A stretch of 64,000 nucleotides of DNA from Chytriomyces cf. hyalinus JEL632 (Eukaryota; Chytridiomycota; Chytridiomycetes; Chytridiales; Chytriomycetaceae), in NCBI GenBank assembly GCA_025435555.1, contig JAIWWG010000027.1, forward strand, positions 62,001 to 126,000, read 5' to 3'. Numbering within the stretch: the first letter of the stretch is position 1; each line of letters starts with the position of its first letter. The notes beneath the pieces are model-generated. The model ran no database searches and had not been told where the DNA came from. It was given only the letters and a program-made list of their open reading frames with translations. Shown here piece after piece: positions 10,002 through 21,900 of this stretch. The position numbers were made by a program, and so were the translations under genes.

Positions 10002-12763
10002 TCACCGGCGGTACAAAATGTCAGAGGTTGCAATTACATCAACCATCTCCTTCACATCATGGACTCTCAGAATTCCAGCACCCCCCATAACGGCAGCACA
10101 ACACGCAGCCGCAGTTGCCCAAACCCTCTCCTTAGGATCAGCCTGCCGTTTCTCGTCCAACCCCGCCTTCAAAAACCCTTTACGCGAGGGCCCAACAAGC
10201 AAAGGAAAACGAGCAAGAGCGCCTTTTGCTGTAATGGCGTGTAACTCCCGGAGCAGTTTGAAATTCTGATCACCCGTTTTTGCGAATCCAATGCCAGGGT
10301 CCAGGATGATGTTCCAGCGGTAGACGCCGGCGTGGATAAGCTTGGAGACGTGCGCGGTAAGAACTGTCCGTACTTCAGAGGTTACATCGTTGTTTTCGTA
10401 CGTGGTCAAACTTTGCATGGTCTTGGGATCACCGCGCATATGCATGATGCAGACTGTTAATGGAGAAGGGTTCAACAAGCTTCAGCACAACGACAACGAT
10501 GACCCATGCAGCAAAATTCATTCTCACCTGGCACATTCAGTTCAGCCATTACTGTGACCATATTGGGGTCAAAAGCAGCCCCAGTAACGTCATTGATAAA
10601 ATCGGCGCCGGCAAGAATTGCTTTCTTTGCAACTGCGGCTCGGAACGTATCGACACTGATCAAAACTCCTTCACCAATCTCCCGTCTCAAAGCTTCCACC
10701 ACTGGGACCACACGTGCGCATTCCACTTCCTCTGTGACCATATCCGCTCCAGGTCTCGTACTTTGCCCACCAATGTCAATGACATGCGCCCCAGCTGAGA
10801 TCATGGCTTTCGCAGCTGCAACAGCGCGTTCCAAGTCTGTGAATTCGCCGCCGTCACTGAAGCTGTCTGGGGTTACGTTCAAGATTCCCATGACACGCGT
10901 ACGCGTGCTCCACGTCCAGACGGGGCTGTCTTTAGAGCTTGTCAGGCGCGTGTGGAAGGGGGTGACTTGAAGCATAGGCATGCTTGTATCATAGCCTTCC
11001 GTGTTAAGGAGTATGCCGAGAAGGTGCGAGCATGTTCGAAAGCGGGTTGGATGTGGGAACGTTGGTGCAATACTGTCACACAAGGAAATAATTAATTGTA
11101 TCAGCCGGATGTTGACGGATTATGAAACGATGATGATCTCAACTCGCAAAGCGGCCTCAGTACAAATTCTCGCTCATGGATTAGCTTGTGGGGAATTTCT
11201 AACGTTGGCGTCTTCAACTCGAGAGAATCGTAGAATAGAATGTCCATGTCCAGTGGTCGCGGACCGTTTCGAATTTCGCCGAAATTTCGACCCGCGGCTG
11301 CTTCAATATCTTTAATATGAGTCAGGAGAGCTGATGGAGTCAATTTCGTTTCAATTTTGAACGCCGCGTTCAGAAAGTTTGGTTGCTCCGTCACATACAT
11401 CGGCCTTGAAAAGCATGTTATCAGTGCGCAACTGTCAGGCATCAAGTGGGCAGAAAAACTCACTTGGTTTCGTACAGAAATGACGTGTCAAGCAATCGGT
11501 TAACTGACGAATCTTTGCAAAGCTCTTGAATGCCGAACGAAATATTTTTGGCTCTGTATCCGTGATATTAGATATCGGGCTGCAGTCAATGAGTATGGAA
11601 ACAAACTTACCGATTTCCCAAATTGGATCCAATTCCAATGAACACAGTATGCAAATCCGCGTCTGAAACACCATCCCCGTCCAGCCGCACTTTTTTCCTA
11701 ATGGGCCCGGCAGAGTCACGAGTTCTTGTAATCTCTACAGCTGCCGTGTCCGCATAGATGACTGCACTTGGTTTCGAAATGCGAACCCATACTTTCGGAG
11801 CATGGAATTCGCGCCCCAAAATGCCAGCAATGTTTTCAATCAGCATTTCAAGAGTTTTGAAGCTTGTAGATTCAACGTATTCAGCAATGGCCTTCACCAT
11901 GGTGCGAAAATTGAAAACGTTCGGGATTTTGTCAACCAGGATAAAAGATGACACTAAATGAAGGTGCACTGTAATGTCAATGAAGAGGCGCTGTTTCTGA
12001 ACTCGTTCCCAGGGATTGATTCCAATGATTGTGCTGCAAAATACCAGCAGCAGCCGTTATTAAGTTATTACAAACGGATACAAACTATCCCGATTACCTG
12101 CAAGCGAGCTGGCGAATGATGATTTTATCAGCGCCGATTTGCAAATCATATGGTTCCAAAGGAAGAGGGCTCTTCGGAATTTTAGATGCGAGACTTTGCG
12201 ACGGTCCGTTATCCTTCGCTGTGAGCAAGGCATCAAGCTCCTCTAGTTCCTGTCTTGTTCGCGTAATTTCAATGCCGACAGACTGAGCATGCAGAAGTGC
12301 TTTTGGTTTCTCGATGTAGACCGACACGCCGCCCTCGTTCTGCACGAATGAAAACGTCAGCTTTCCGAGCATTCCGATGTTCAAGGGCCAACATACATTC
12401 AGACTTCGGACACCGCATTGAGTGAAACAGTGATGTGCAATGGCCATTGCCAAAGCCTCGAGTGTGCGGTATGAGTGCACAGCTGCAAACTCGCGGATGC
12501 GCGTCTGGATATCGCCGTAAGAGACCGTGTGCTGCGATGAAAGCCCGTCGCCCACACTGGACACAGATCCTATGCTTGAGAGTGAGTTCACAATGTCGCG
12601 ATGCTGCTGCTTCAGCATGGAAGGATAACTGACCTTTCACGTCGCTCGCAACTATCACGCTTATAATCAGCGGTTGATGTTTGGGACGCTCCCACGCATC
12701 CACTCCAACCAGGCAGTCTACTCGCAGATTCTGCAGAATGATGCGATCGTATCCAGCATCCAT
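10002..12763 (-). CDS. FOL1: Fused folate synthesis enzyme: FolB-FolB-FolK-FolP
   Basis: One multi-exon gene starts at ATG 12763 and ends at 10002. In order it encodes two dihydroneopterin-aldolase domains: the first opens with ILQNLRVDCLVGVDAWERP (about 12,740), the second with GINPWERVQKQRL (about 12,010) and later YVESTSFKTLEMLIE. Then comes HPPK: IGIGSNLGNR (about 11,640), PMYVTEQPNFLNAAF, RNGPRPLDMDILFYD and IPHKLIHEREFVLRPLCDIAP. Last is dihydropteroate synthase: MGILNVTPDSFSDGG, IDIGGQSTRPG, ISVDTF, FINDVTG, HMRGDPKTMQ, LDPGIGFAKT and GPSRKGF. All signature motifs are present, so it should carry three successive steps from dihydroneopterin to dihydropteroate, the sulfonamide target step included. 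The order and the doubled FolB are those of fungal Fol1. Introns are short, and several split conserved motifs. Confidence 0.92.
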
Positions 12764-13260
12764 TTCTGAGGTGTTTTCTTCACTGTTTTTCTTGAAATCA
12801 AAAAAAAAAAACATGCCACCCCAAATCCCCAAAACCACATCCTGTGGGGGTTTACCCAAAAATGCGCATTCTTGCTGCCCTCAGGACGTGTTCTTGCGGT
12901 AGTGGACGTGAGCAGAGTCTCAATCTGAGTTATGAAATGTTGAAGTGAACACTTCCTCAATGAACGGAAAGCTCACCTCAATGTGTAAAACGTGTCAACA
13001 TGAAGGAAGCACTTTTAGTTTGAGGTAAGAAGAGGGTGGCTGTTGGCGACCAGCAGTGTTATAAAATGAATGCTGGACAAGAGACAACTGCGTGCGGACA
13101 TTGAATTTTGAAGTACCCTCAATTTCAAAACAATGAAAAGCAAGGCGGCAGTATGCGTATGATTATGCTTCTGTACGTATGATTGTCGACAACTGAAATC
13201 GTTCCTGGACAGCGTCGGGTGAAAATCAGTTGACCTTGTCTGATAAAAACACATCAAAAA
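12764..13260. other. Divergent intergenic region between FOL1 and RICTOR
   Basis: About 500 bp separate the two opposed start codons. It contains an A11 run near 12,801 and short frames without coding character. I see no clear TATA box or repeat. It must hold the 5' ends of both genes. Confidence 0.5.
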
Positions 13261-16200
13261 ATGAGTTCCAAAGTAGATGTCGGGTTGCTGCTCGAATCTC
13301 TCCGCAGCAACCCAATGCCACAAGTGCGTCTCGCGGCCATGAACTCATTGTTGAAGGAGCTGCGATCGGCCGGAAGCAGTGGCGCGGCGGCGGGCTCTTC
13401 GATTGCCGTAATGCGAAGGTGAAGTCAATGATGACTCGAGATAGCATCGCACATCCGAGACTTTGTTCTTGCGCTGTGTTCCTGTCTGTGTGTCGTTTAA
13501 CGCTATGTGCGGCTTGTTTATCCCCAGTCTTCGAGCGTGTCTCACGGACAGTGGCAAGGAAATACGCGCAAATGCATTCAGAATTCTGCGGCACATTGTC
13601 ACGAACGAAGGCATTTCTTCAGTCGTTCTGTGCATGCGATGCGGCATTGACTTGTTTGTCGTGCGTGCCCTCACAAGAGATAACAGGTTCTTTTCTTCGC
13701 GTGTTTGGTGACACACTCAACAGCGAAGTTTGCAGGTTCGACCTGGAAAGAGAGCAGGCCATCAAACTAGTGCGTGCGCTTTTGGATGTCGAGGGGGGTG
13801 CGAAGGTGAGGTGCTCTGCTGGAAGTCATTGCGCCCTTCTAAAGGCGTACAACGTGCGCAAATAACAGGTTCTCAGTCCCGGAGTCGTTCGAATTTTAGT
13901 TTCTTTAGCTGAAAACCCGGAAGATAAAATGCGGATCGTTGCGCTGGAAACCATCTGCGAAATTGCAGTTCTGAATATTCAGCTGCTCGCATCGTGCGCT
14001 GGAATACGCGTGCTGTTTGCCGCCCTCGGCGATGTTGTTGGGAAACCTGCCATTACGAATGTCATGGTGTCCACTTTGGTTCATTTGCTCGATTCACATC
14101 CAACGCGCCGATTTCTCAGAGCCGATGTCGAATTAGAGGTTGGGGGGATGGGGATCGCTTTAATCATCAAGAACATGTTTGTCTAAACATCTCTTGCAGT
14201 CTGTCATTTCAGGCTTAACGGATCCCGTTTCTTCCCCTGATCGAATCAAAGCGTGCACTCAAATTCTGGCGTTATTCTTAAAAACTTGGACTGGCGTCAT
14301 CTATCTCTCAATGAACTCAAAAAGAAGTCTGAAAGCAGTGGTTGATTGTTTGAGTTTACCGAACGACGTTTGTCGAACTGCCGTACTCGAAATGCTCTTT
14401 GGAGTTTTGGGCGTCAAAGTTGGAACCGGGAACTCTTCGGCGACTCCATCTTTGATTTCGCCAGCCTCAACGTCGAAAAAACACCAGTATGTTTACAATA
14501 ACGTGATCGTGGAGCGAGAAGCAGGAGGCAGCTTAGTCCATTTTCAAAGTGTGCTGCTGGTAGTTTTTATGGAAGTCGGACTTCTTGAGGTAGACTTACT
14601 TTTGCCGTTATAACTGCAAGTCATTTCAACGTTCCTTCGTTTCGTCCCTCAGACTCTGTCTCAGGTTGTCCAAACCGAAAACAAAGAAATTGCGACACTT
14701 GCAACGATCTTTGCAAGCGAAATTCAGCAACTATCCAAAACTCTTCCAGCGAAACACGCTGCCAAAATTCAATCCATGGCGGGGCTTTTCGAAATGGCGA
14801 GCAACTTCCAAAACGAAATGGACCGCCATTGCGCAACCGCCGCGTTCGGCCACATTGATTCATTCTACGAAAAGTCGCAAGCTATTCGATTCGCTGATGT
14901 GAAAGAAGTGGTTGGCGGTCAAATTGAGGATACTCAATTTAAAGCGATTGTCGCAGAGGCGGAAAAAATGTTCCTGCGAGACAGTGGAAAATGGGGATGG
15001 GACTTTATCCAAGAGTTTTTGCTTGTACTTCTCAACAACAGCCGGAGAGCGGACGAAGTGTTGAAAAGTACGAAAATTCTGAAGAGGCTTCTCGCTTTTT
15101 TCAAGCCAATTGGAAGTGGTTTTGGGTCGGACATGAGCTTGGAGGATGTTGACATTCTAAAAAACACGGGTTGCAATCTTATGCGCGTTCTACTGAGTTG
15201 CAACGAAGGTGTGCGATTACTAGCCGAAAGCAAATTCATGACGGAAATTGCAGAGGAGTTCAATAAGTTGGATCCTGTGAGTAGCGATTCCAATACTCCA
15301 ACAATAGGCATATGATACTATTTCCCAAAAACCTGCTTGAAACCGCCATTTCTTTGCCTTGGATCAAGTGCTAACATCGGTACGCAATAGATAAATGGAC
15401 CGCTAACCGCTGATGCGCTCTTTGTAAAATCGCGCATGGAGCACGATGCAAGTGGAATCTACTTCCATTTTCTAGCCGAACTGAGCAACAGCCCAAGCGG
15501 CATGAGCATCCTGCATCGGTTCAAAATCTTCAACATGTATTACCTCATTACAGAGCTGCAGTCGCGGCAAGATTTGATTTTCGCGTTAGTTGGCAGTGTT
15601 GATTTCACTCGCGATGGAACGCATGAGCGAGTAATTTTGAGCAAGTTGATGACATCTGGAGAAAAAGACGTTCGTTTGTTTGCGACTGAGTTTGTTGGGA
15701 AGCTGCTTTTTGAAAATTCGGATGAAGGAACCAGGGAATGGTGTGTCGAAGTCCTTGTTGTGCAGGTGATGTTTGTTGTTTTTTTCCTGTTGGCACGACC
15801 TGAAAGTCATCTCATCAATTCAAATCCACAGATCTATGATGCGTGTGAGGAATTACTCAAATATGTTTGTGACTTTTCAGCTTTTTAATGGCTTTTCTGA
15901 TCTTCAGCAAAAGAAATAAGCGACAAGGCGAAAGTTAGCCTAGAAGCTGCATGCGACCTTCCTGGTGTTGTGGAGGCAATTCTATCGCAAAATCCTGCGT
16001 ATCAACTGGACTCCCTTACGAATCCAGTTTATATGCGGTTTCTGCGCCTGCCCGCTGGGTTTGCGTATCTCGACAGTTACGACTACATTCGAGCGGAGTT
16101 GGCAGCATGGATTCAGGTGAGCTTCTTCCGAACCTTTTTTTTCTCTTCTTCATTCTCGTTTGGAATATTTGTGCAACATTAGCTCATGCATGGCCCAACG

Positions 16201-17357
16201 TTAGTTTGGAATTTTCAACTATGTGACTCGAGTGGAACTTTTGCTGGATGAATTTTATTTCAAGCCCAGCTCGCAAACAACCAACAGGTAAACTTTTTGC
16301 TGGAAAACTGAAATCTGTTGCATGATCTGAAGCTTGTCCAGCTTGTCATTTCCGTTGCATTTCTACGGCGAGCTCACGCAAACTGCACAAGGCTGTGATT
16401 TCCTGCGAGAGTCTGGTCACTTTCGCTTATTCGCGAATATAATTTTGGACAAAAAACAAGACTCTGTAGCCAACGTTTCATGTCTGAAAGCATGCTTATG
16501 GGCAGTGGTAAATCTTCGTGGCATTCCGAGATTGATTTTCAGGCAGAACATTAACTGAATGCACGTATCAGGGGCACATTGGTGCTTCCAATTGCGGAGT
16601 CGGTTTTCTGTTAGATTCAAATTTGCTGCACTCGATTGTTGAAATCGCTGCAACTTCTTCAGTTTTGTCGCTTCGCGGGTATTCACGCGTTTATTACTCA
16701 AAGGTTATTTATTTATAGCCCGATCAACTTTTCTTGAACAGAACATGTGTGTACGTTCTGAGCCTTGTCGGACAATCTACTCGGGGTGTTGAAATGCTTC
16801 AAGAACTTGGCTGGGATGTTCTGCAGTCATCTCGCCATGCCCCTGTCGCGCTTCCGAGAGACTTATTGAACCTACTCGACGTAAGTATATAAGACAGGAT
16901 CCGTTTTATTTTGCACAAAGCGTCCGTTAAGCCGAACTTTAATACCTGAATTCATCTAGTTAAAACCGTGGGATTTTACGAGCAGTCTTCCGGAGGCAGA
17001 TGAATCGCAAGCGCTGATTCGGTCGAGCAACTTGGATCCCACTGAGCAAGACATTTTGAAGAACGTGGGCATGCTTTCGAATCACATTCTTGCAAAAGCT
17101 GCTTCAAAGAATCTTGCCAGGTAAGAACTTTCCAATTGGTAATTGAATCCGTGTTAACAAGTTTCGTTTTGTTTTTTGATCGCAGGCTGCAGTACGATCA
17201 CGAGGAATACTTCAGGAACACGAGTCTGTACCTGTGTGTCATGTCGCTCTTGTCCCGGATGCATTACCGGTTGACTGTTCGGCGATTTATTCAGCAGCTG
17301 TTTGAAAAATTAGTGTTTGATGAAGAAGTTCTTGAGCTGTCACTGAATCGCGATTGA
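13261..17357 (+). CDS. RICTOR: RICTOR, TOR complex 2 subunit (short form)
   Basis: The gene starts at ATG 13261 (MSSKVDVGLLLESLR) and ends at 17,357 after many short introns. Conserved blocks come in RICTOR order: EIRANAFRILRHIV; EREQAIKLVRALLDVEGG; SPGVVRILVSLAENPEDK; VALETICEIAVLN; ILALFLKTWTGVIYLS; SVLLVVFMEVGLLE; WGWDFIQEFL; GIYFHFLAELSNSPSG; EKDVRLFATEFVGKLLFE; MRFLRLPAGFAYL; HFYGELTQTAQGCDFL; LKACLWAVVNLRG; and VYVLSLVGQSTRGVEMLQELGW. RICTOR is the armadillo/HEAT scaffold that defines TORC2 and helps present AGC kinases to TOR. The protein is roughly 1,100-1,200 residues, close to fungal Ste16/Avo3 and without the long C-terminal tail of animals. It is head-to-head with FOL1 and ends tail-to-tail with IFT172. 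Not every exon edge was fixed to the base. Confidence 0.88.
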
Positions 17358-17733
17358 TTGGCTGCAGTGCAACAAAGCAAGAGTCATAAAATTTTCTTGG
17401 TGGTGAAATTTGCGACCGTTTCAGGGACTTCTGCTCCGCGGCACCGCACGCAAACGAAAAACAGAAAACTAGGCCAGATAGCCAGAAGGATGATGACTGT
17501 CGTGGAGATAGGCATGTTGAAAATAAAGAGCGGATCAAAAGTTATAGCACTTTTAAAATTTCTCAAATTTAAAATATGGCAGACACGAGAATTTGGCGGA
17601 CTTTCTTGTATGTGAAACAAGTGATGTGGGTATCAACAGAAAGCTGTTTTCTCGTTCAATGAGGGTGAATGCTGATGGCGTGAGTGAGAAGCGGTGTCAG
17701 GTTGGCAAATGAGGAGAAGCGCAACACATTTCA
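17358..17733. other. Non-coding stretch downstream of RICTOR
   Basis: The sequence directly after the RICTOR stop is AT-rich and holds no convincing gene in either direction; it probably contains the RICTOR 3' UTR. Confidence 0.4.
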
Positions 17734-18320
17734 CAGAAAATTTCTAACAAGTGGGAGCAAGAACCCAGTGTCCCGCTCAAAATAAACCATGAGACTGATG
17801 CGATAATGACAACCCAATTCAGGCAGCTCATGGTATGAATCAAAGTGCTTCATAAATTCTTCACGGGCGTCCTCGCAGGGTACAGTGAACTTTATTATGA
17901 GCAATGCGCGCATGAACACCCTTGCGCAATCAGCATAACATCCAATCGTCATCAGCAATTGAATTGCTGCTAAGCCTCACCTCTTTCCTGCAAACACGCC
18001 TGTCCAGCCACCGTCCTGATTTCTTTGGAGATTCAGCAAAGATGCTTCATGCAACTGCAATCCATCCGTTGATCCACCTGAGTTGCCTCAAACTCAGAAC
18101 AAGTCCAGTTCCGAGAATGAGAAACTCAGCATTGCCACGCGCAGAAACATATTGAGTTAAGTCCTTCCCAAGACTGCTGAGTCTCTTGCGCCATTGCCTG
18201 CACCTCGCACACAATTCGAAAGGTAATTTCGTCCAGACTTCGGGCAGCATAAGCTCATAGCGGCGATATCAGGCACGTGGAATAAGAGGGCGTGGGTTTT
18301 TCACTGTTATTTTTTCTTGG
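17734..18320 (-). pseudogene. Possible decayed or incompletely resolved gene between RICTOR and IFT172
   Basis: On the minus strand several stretches look coding without forming one clean frame. A block reading LDEITFRIVCEVQAMAQETQ lies near 18,240-18,180. Another, LHEASLLNLQRNQDGGWTGV, lies near 18,055-17,995. A last block, IGCYADCARVFMRALLIIKF through YRISLMVYFERDTGFLLPL, runs 17,958-17,734 to a stop. The last two are in the same frame and are separated by one TGA (near 17,980). This could be a pseudogene or a gene with introns I failed to place. I do not recognise the family. Confidence 0.3.
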
Positions 18321-18329
18321 CTTTATTTA

Positions 18330-18951
18330 CTTTATTTACTCTGACAAATCAGCTAGGTCAAGCTTGTTTCATGCACATCCCTTTCGCCCAGCATTATTAT
18401 TTTGATTCATGTCCACGCTTTCACTATATTGACGTCAATGCATATTTGTTTTTTAAATAATTAAATAATTAAATAATTGATTTGTAATCACAAATAGGTA
18501 AGTGAGGCCCAAATAGATGCGCATTCTCATTCTTGTTGCGCATCTTTTGTTCATAGTGACTTGCCTGGTGACGTACGTTCATGGTTGTGGGTGGTGCTGT
18601 GACGGTTTGAAATTTTAAGCAAATTTTATGACTTGAACTTGGTTGACTCTTGCTTTGTCTTGTCGCACTGTCTGCATAAAATAATAATAAACCCGCATGC
18701 ATGATCTGAATATAATATTATATATCCATGAAAGACTAAACTCGTCTGCATTTCCATTGAGCGCATCAAGTTGCGCCGTAAAGTGAACAAGCGCTGCATA
18801 GCTCATTGCTATGTACGCATATCAGCACGCTGTTCAACCAGGCCAGAATGGATGGATATAACCACTTTGTTTTATTATCCGATAACATCCAACACTCAGA
18901 AAATGAATTATAGTTGTAGGAAGCGTGTCTATACAGCGACTCTCAATCAGT
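18330..18951. other. AT-rich intergenic stretch
   Basis: I see no gene here. Near 18,452-18,480 the unit AAATAATT is repeated three to four times in a row (a short AT microsatellite). Poly-T and TTTATT runs nearby fit 3' ends of convergent transcripts. Confidence 0.5.
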
Positions 18952-21900
18952 TTATCCCAAGAACACGGGCTGCTGGTTAGTTCCACACCACGGACAGACT
19001 CGCTCAATCATTGTGAACTTATTCCAGTCGTCTTTGTTGGCGCATTTATTGCAGTTGCTGCACTTGACTTTGTTTCGAGATATTGGGTAGCCTGCAACAG
19101 AAATGGTTCAGCGGGTCCAAGTTATCCCAGGAACAGTGATTACAGGTGAACTAACCTGTGATAATACAAGCTTCCGAAGTATGCCGGCAGTTGAAACAGC
19201 TCAAAGACGCGTCGTAAATCCGTGTTCCACAGTCGTCGCAGTTTCTTCTGTCCACCTCCTGCTTAATTTTCTGATCCAGAGATACCTGGAGAACCCAGTC
19301 ACGCACGGTGTCTCTTTGTTTTTCCTGCGGAAATTTTAAAGATCAGGTTCATATATATTTCTTTGATGCAAGTGAGTATTCTTACATTCGAATTTTCAGT
19401 TGGAAGCTCCACATCAAAGGGAACATCGGTGTTTGCAAAGTCTGAATTTTCAAGAAGCGATGCATCTCCTTCTTCTATCGCATCGCTGATGTCGAGGTAG
19501 CGATTCCAGCAGACGAATGCCATATTGTTGATGCCAGCCAGCTGAGAATGACCATCAACACGTGCCATTATCTCCAAAAATACAACAAGTTAATTATACC
19601 TTTGAAAAATGCCCAGCCTCGTAAAACGCACGATCAGGCGGAATATCTCCAATGTATCGAAGAAGTGAGATACTTTGCCTCGCTGCGAGGAAGGCAAGCT
19701 CGCGCTTCTTGGCACAGTAATTCCGCAGCGTGAGAATATGAACAATGAAAAGGTACTTTTGGAATGTGTCTTTGATATTTGGTGAAATTGCAATCTGTGG
19801 GTCAAGGTTATCGACGGCAGTTGCAGCCCTTTTCAAAAATTCACAACTTTCTCACCAGTTTGAAAAGCAAATCTCTGACTGCTGAAAGTCCTTGAAAGGA
19901 GCCGCGGTGAAGGATTTCCCTCGTTAATCGGAGATAAATGTCAAGATTTGTGGAGTTTTGCTGGACACCATATTTTACAATTGTCTGTGCGGCCAAGTCA
20001 TAATTCTCTTCTTTGATGAGATTCACGCTGTAAATGGTCAAGTATTTGTGCATCACTTCCGGTCCAACTCCAGATGCTTTTTCGAGGCATTTATCCCACT
20101 CTCCACGTTGGGCAAACAGATCCAACCCAGCGGTGGCATCCACATTGACGAGAGCATCGGCATTCTGCTGAGTTTTCAAGTGTGAAATATAAGTGTTTTC
20201 CAAGTATTCTCCGAATCTCGGCGCAATATTGACGACTTCTTTGGCCTTGTCCCACAAACCGATGCGGGCAAAACAGTCGATGGCGTCTCGGTACATTTCC
20301 ACTGACATGTAGAACTCGGCAGCCTGTTCAAACTTCTTGATGCCAATCAGACGCGAGCACACGGTCGTGACAACCTCTTGGCCACGGTCCGGCACGAATT
20401 TCATGGCCAACTCAGCAGCCTTTTCCCAGACTTGCTCCAAAAAGTCCACATCTGTGACTTGTGGAACGTTGAATTTCAGATACAAATCAATGGCCCGAGT
20501 AAAGTCCTTCTGCTGTTCCAACACGCGGATAGACTGCAGAATTTCTTCTTTCCCGCCTGACGAATTTGCTCGACTCGTCAACACTCGATTATACTCTTCA
20601 TGCAAGTCAGCAACTCTGTTTGGAGCATGCTGCTTTGCAAACTGGAGGCATTCCTTCCACATATCGCTGTCTTTATACAGTTTGAGAGCGAGATCCGGTC
20701 GCTGCGCGCGTAGCATCAGCGTTTCCATCGCGCCATAGTCTTTGCGGTCGTAGGCGACTTTTGCCTGACTGATCAGAACATCTGGCGCACTTGACGGCTC
20801 GTATGTTTCGGCAACATGCAGTGCTTCGGCCCAATTTTCTGTGTGAATATACATCAAAATAGCCTCTTTTGGCTTTCCTGCGAGAATAAACGCGCTCTCT
20901 GCGTCCTTGAATTTTCCTTCGTCTTCCAAGAACATGGCTGTTGTGAAACAGAAATTATTGAAGACACCATTCAAAAGTTTGCGTGAACTCAGTTCATACC
21001 ATGCTTGTAGTGTATATCTGAAAGCTTAAACTTGTCTGCGAAGCGACTCAGTTCGAAAGCAAAGTCGAAGGCTCCATTTTCCGTAGCGAAATCAATGGCT
21101 GCCTCTAAAAGACCAAATTTGGTGAGCAGTTTCACGGCCGATTCTCCTCCAAGAGATCGCGCCCAGAGGTATGCAACTTGTTTCGTGGAGTTGCTTCCAC
21201 CGTAGCTTTTTGCAACCTATCAACAGTGCTGATCAGCAAGCTTGGATATTGCAGTTCATACAAGTCGCTCTCACCCTGTAAGCATCCTCGTACATGTTAT
21301 TAGCACAATACATGTTGATTGCAGCCTTCCAGTCTTTTCCTTCCACGTAGTGCTGCTCTGCGAGTTTGAAGTTTCCTTCGGTTTCTAGCGTTTTACCGAG
21401 GTACAAGTGAGTTTCCGTCAACAGCTCCTTGTGATAGCTCGTGACCAGCCGAATCATTTGGTCATAATGCTTGTGGTTCTTGTACATGTTAATAGCGAGG
21501 TCCGGCTCTCGAACAGTCAAGTACAGCTTTTCGGCTTCCTTCAGCTTGCCTGCAGCTTCCATTTCTTTTGCCTGACTGACATATAGGAATGCAACTTCTT
21601 CTGGATTCATGAACGATGTCGCTAATGTGTGCGCCTTTTCCCATTTGTTGGCCTTCGTATACATGTCCACTGCCTCTTGTGGCTTGTTGGCTGCAACATA
21701 ATACTTTTCTGCGAGAGGGTAGTCAGGCACAGACGCAAAATGTTTTGCCAGCTCGAGGAAATACGGTTTGCCGCTCTCTGGGGGGTCAAGGCAATCCACA
21801 ATTCCAACAGCTTTTTTCCACTGTTTAGCAGCAATCGCTGCTTCGATGGCCTGTAGATATGGTCACCGTTATCTTAATAAGCGTGTCAAAATCTCTGTCA

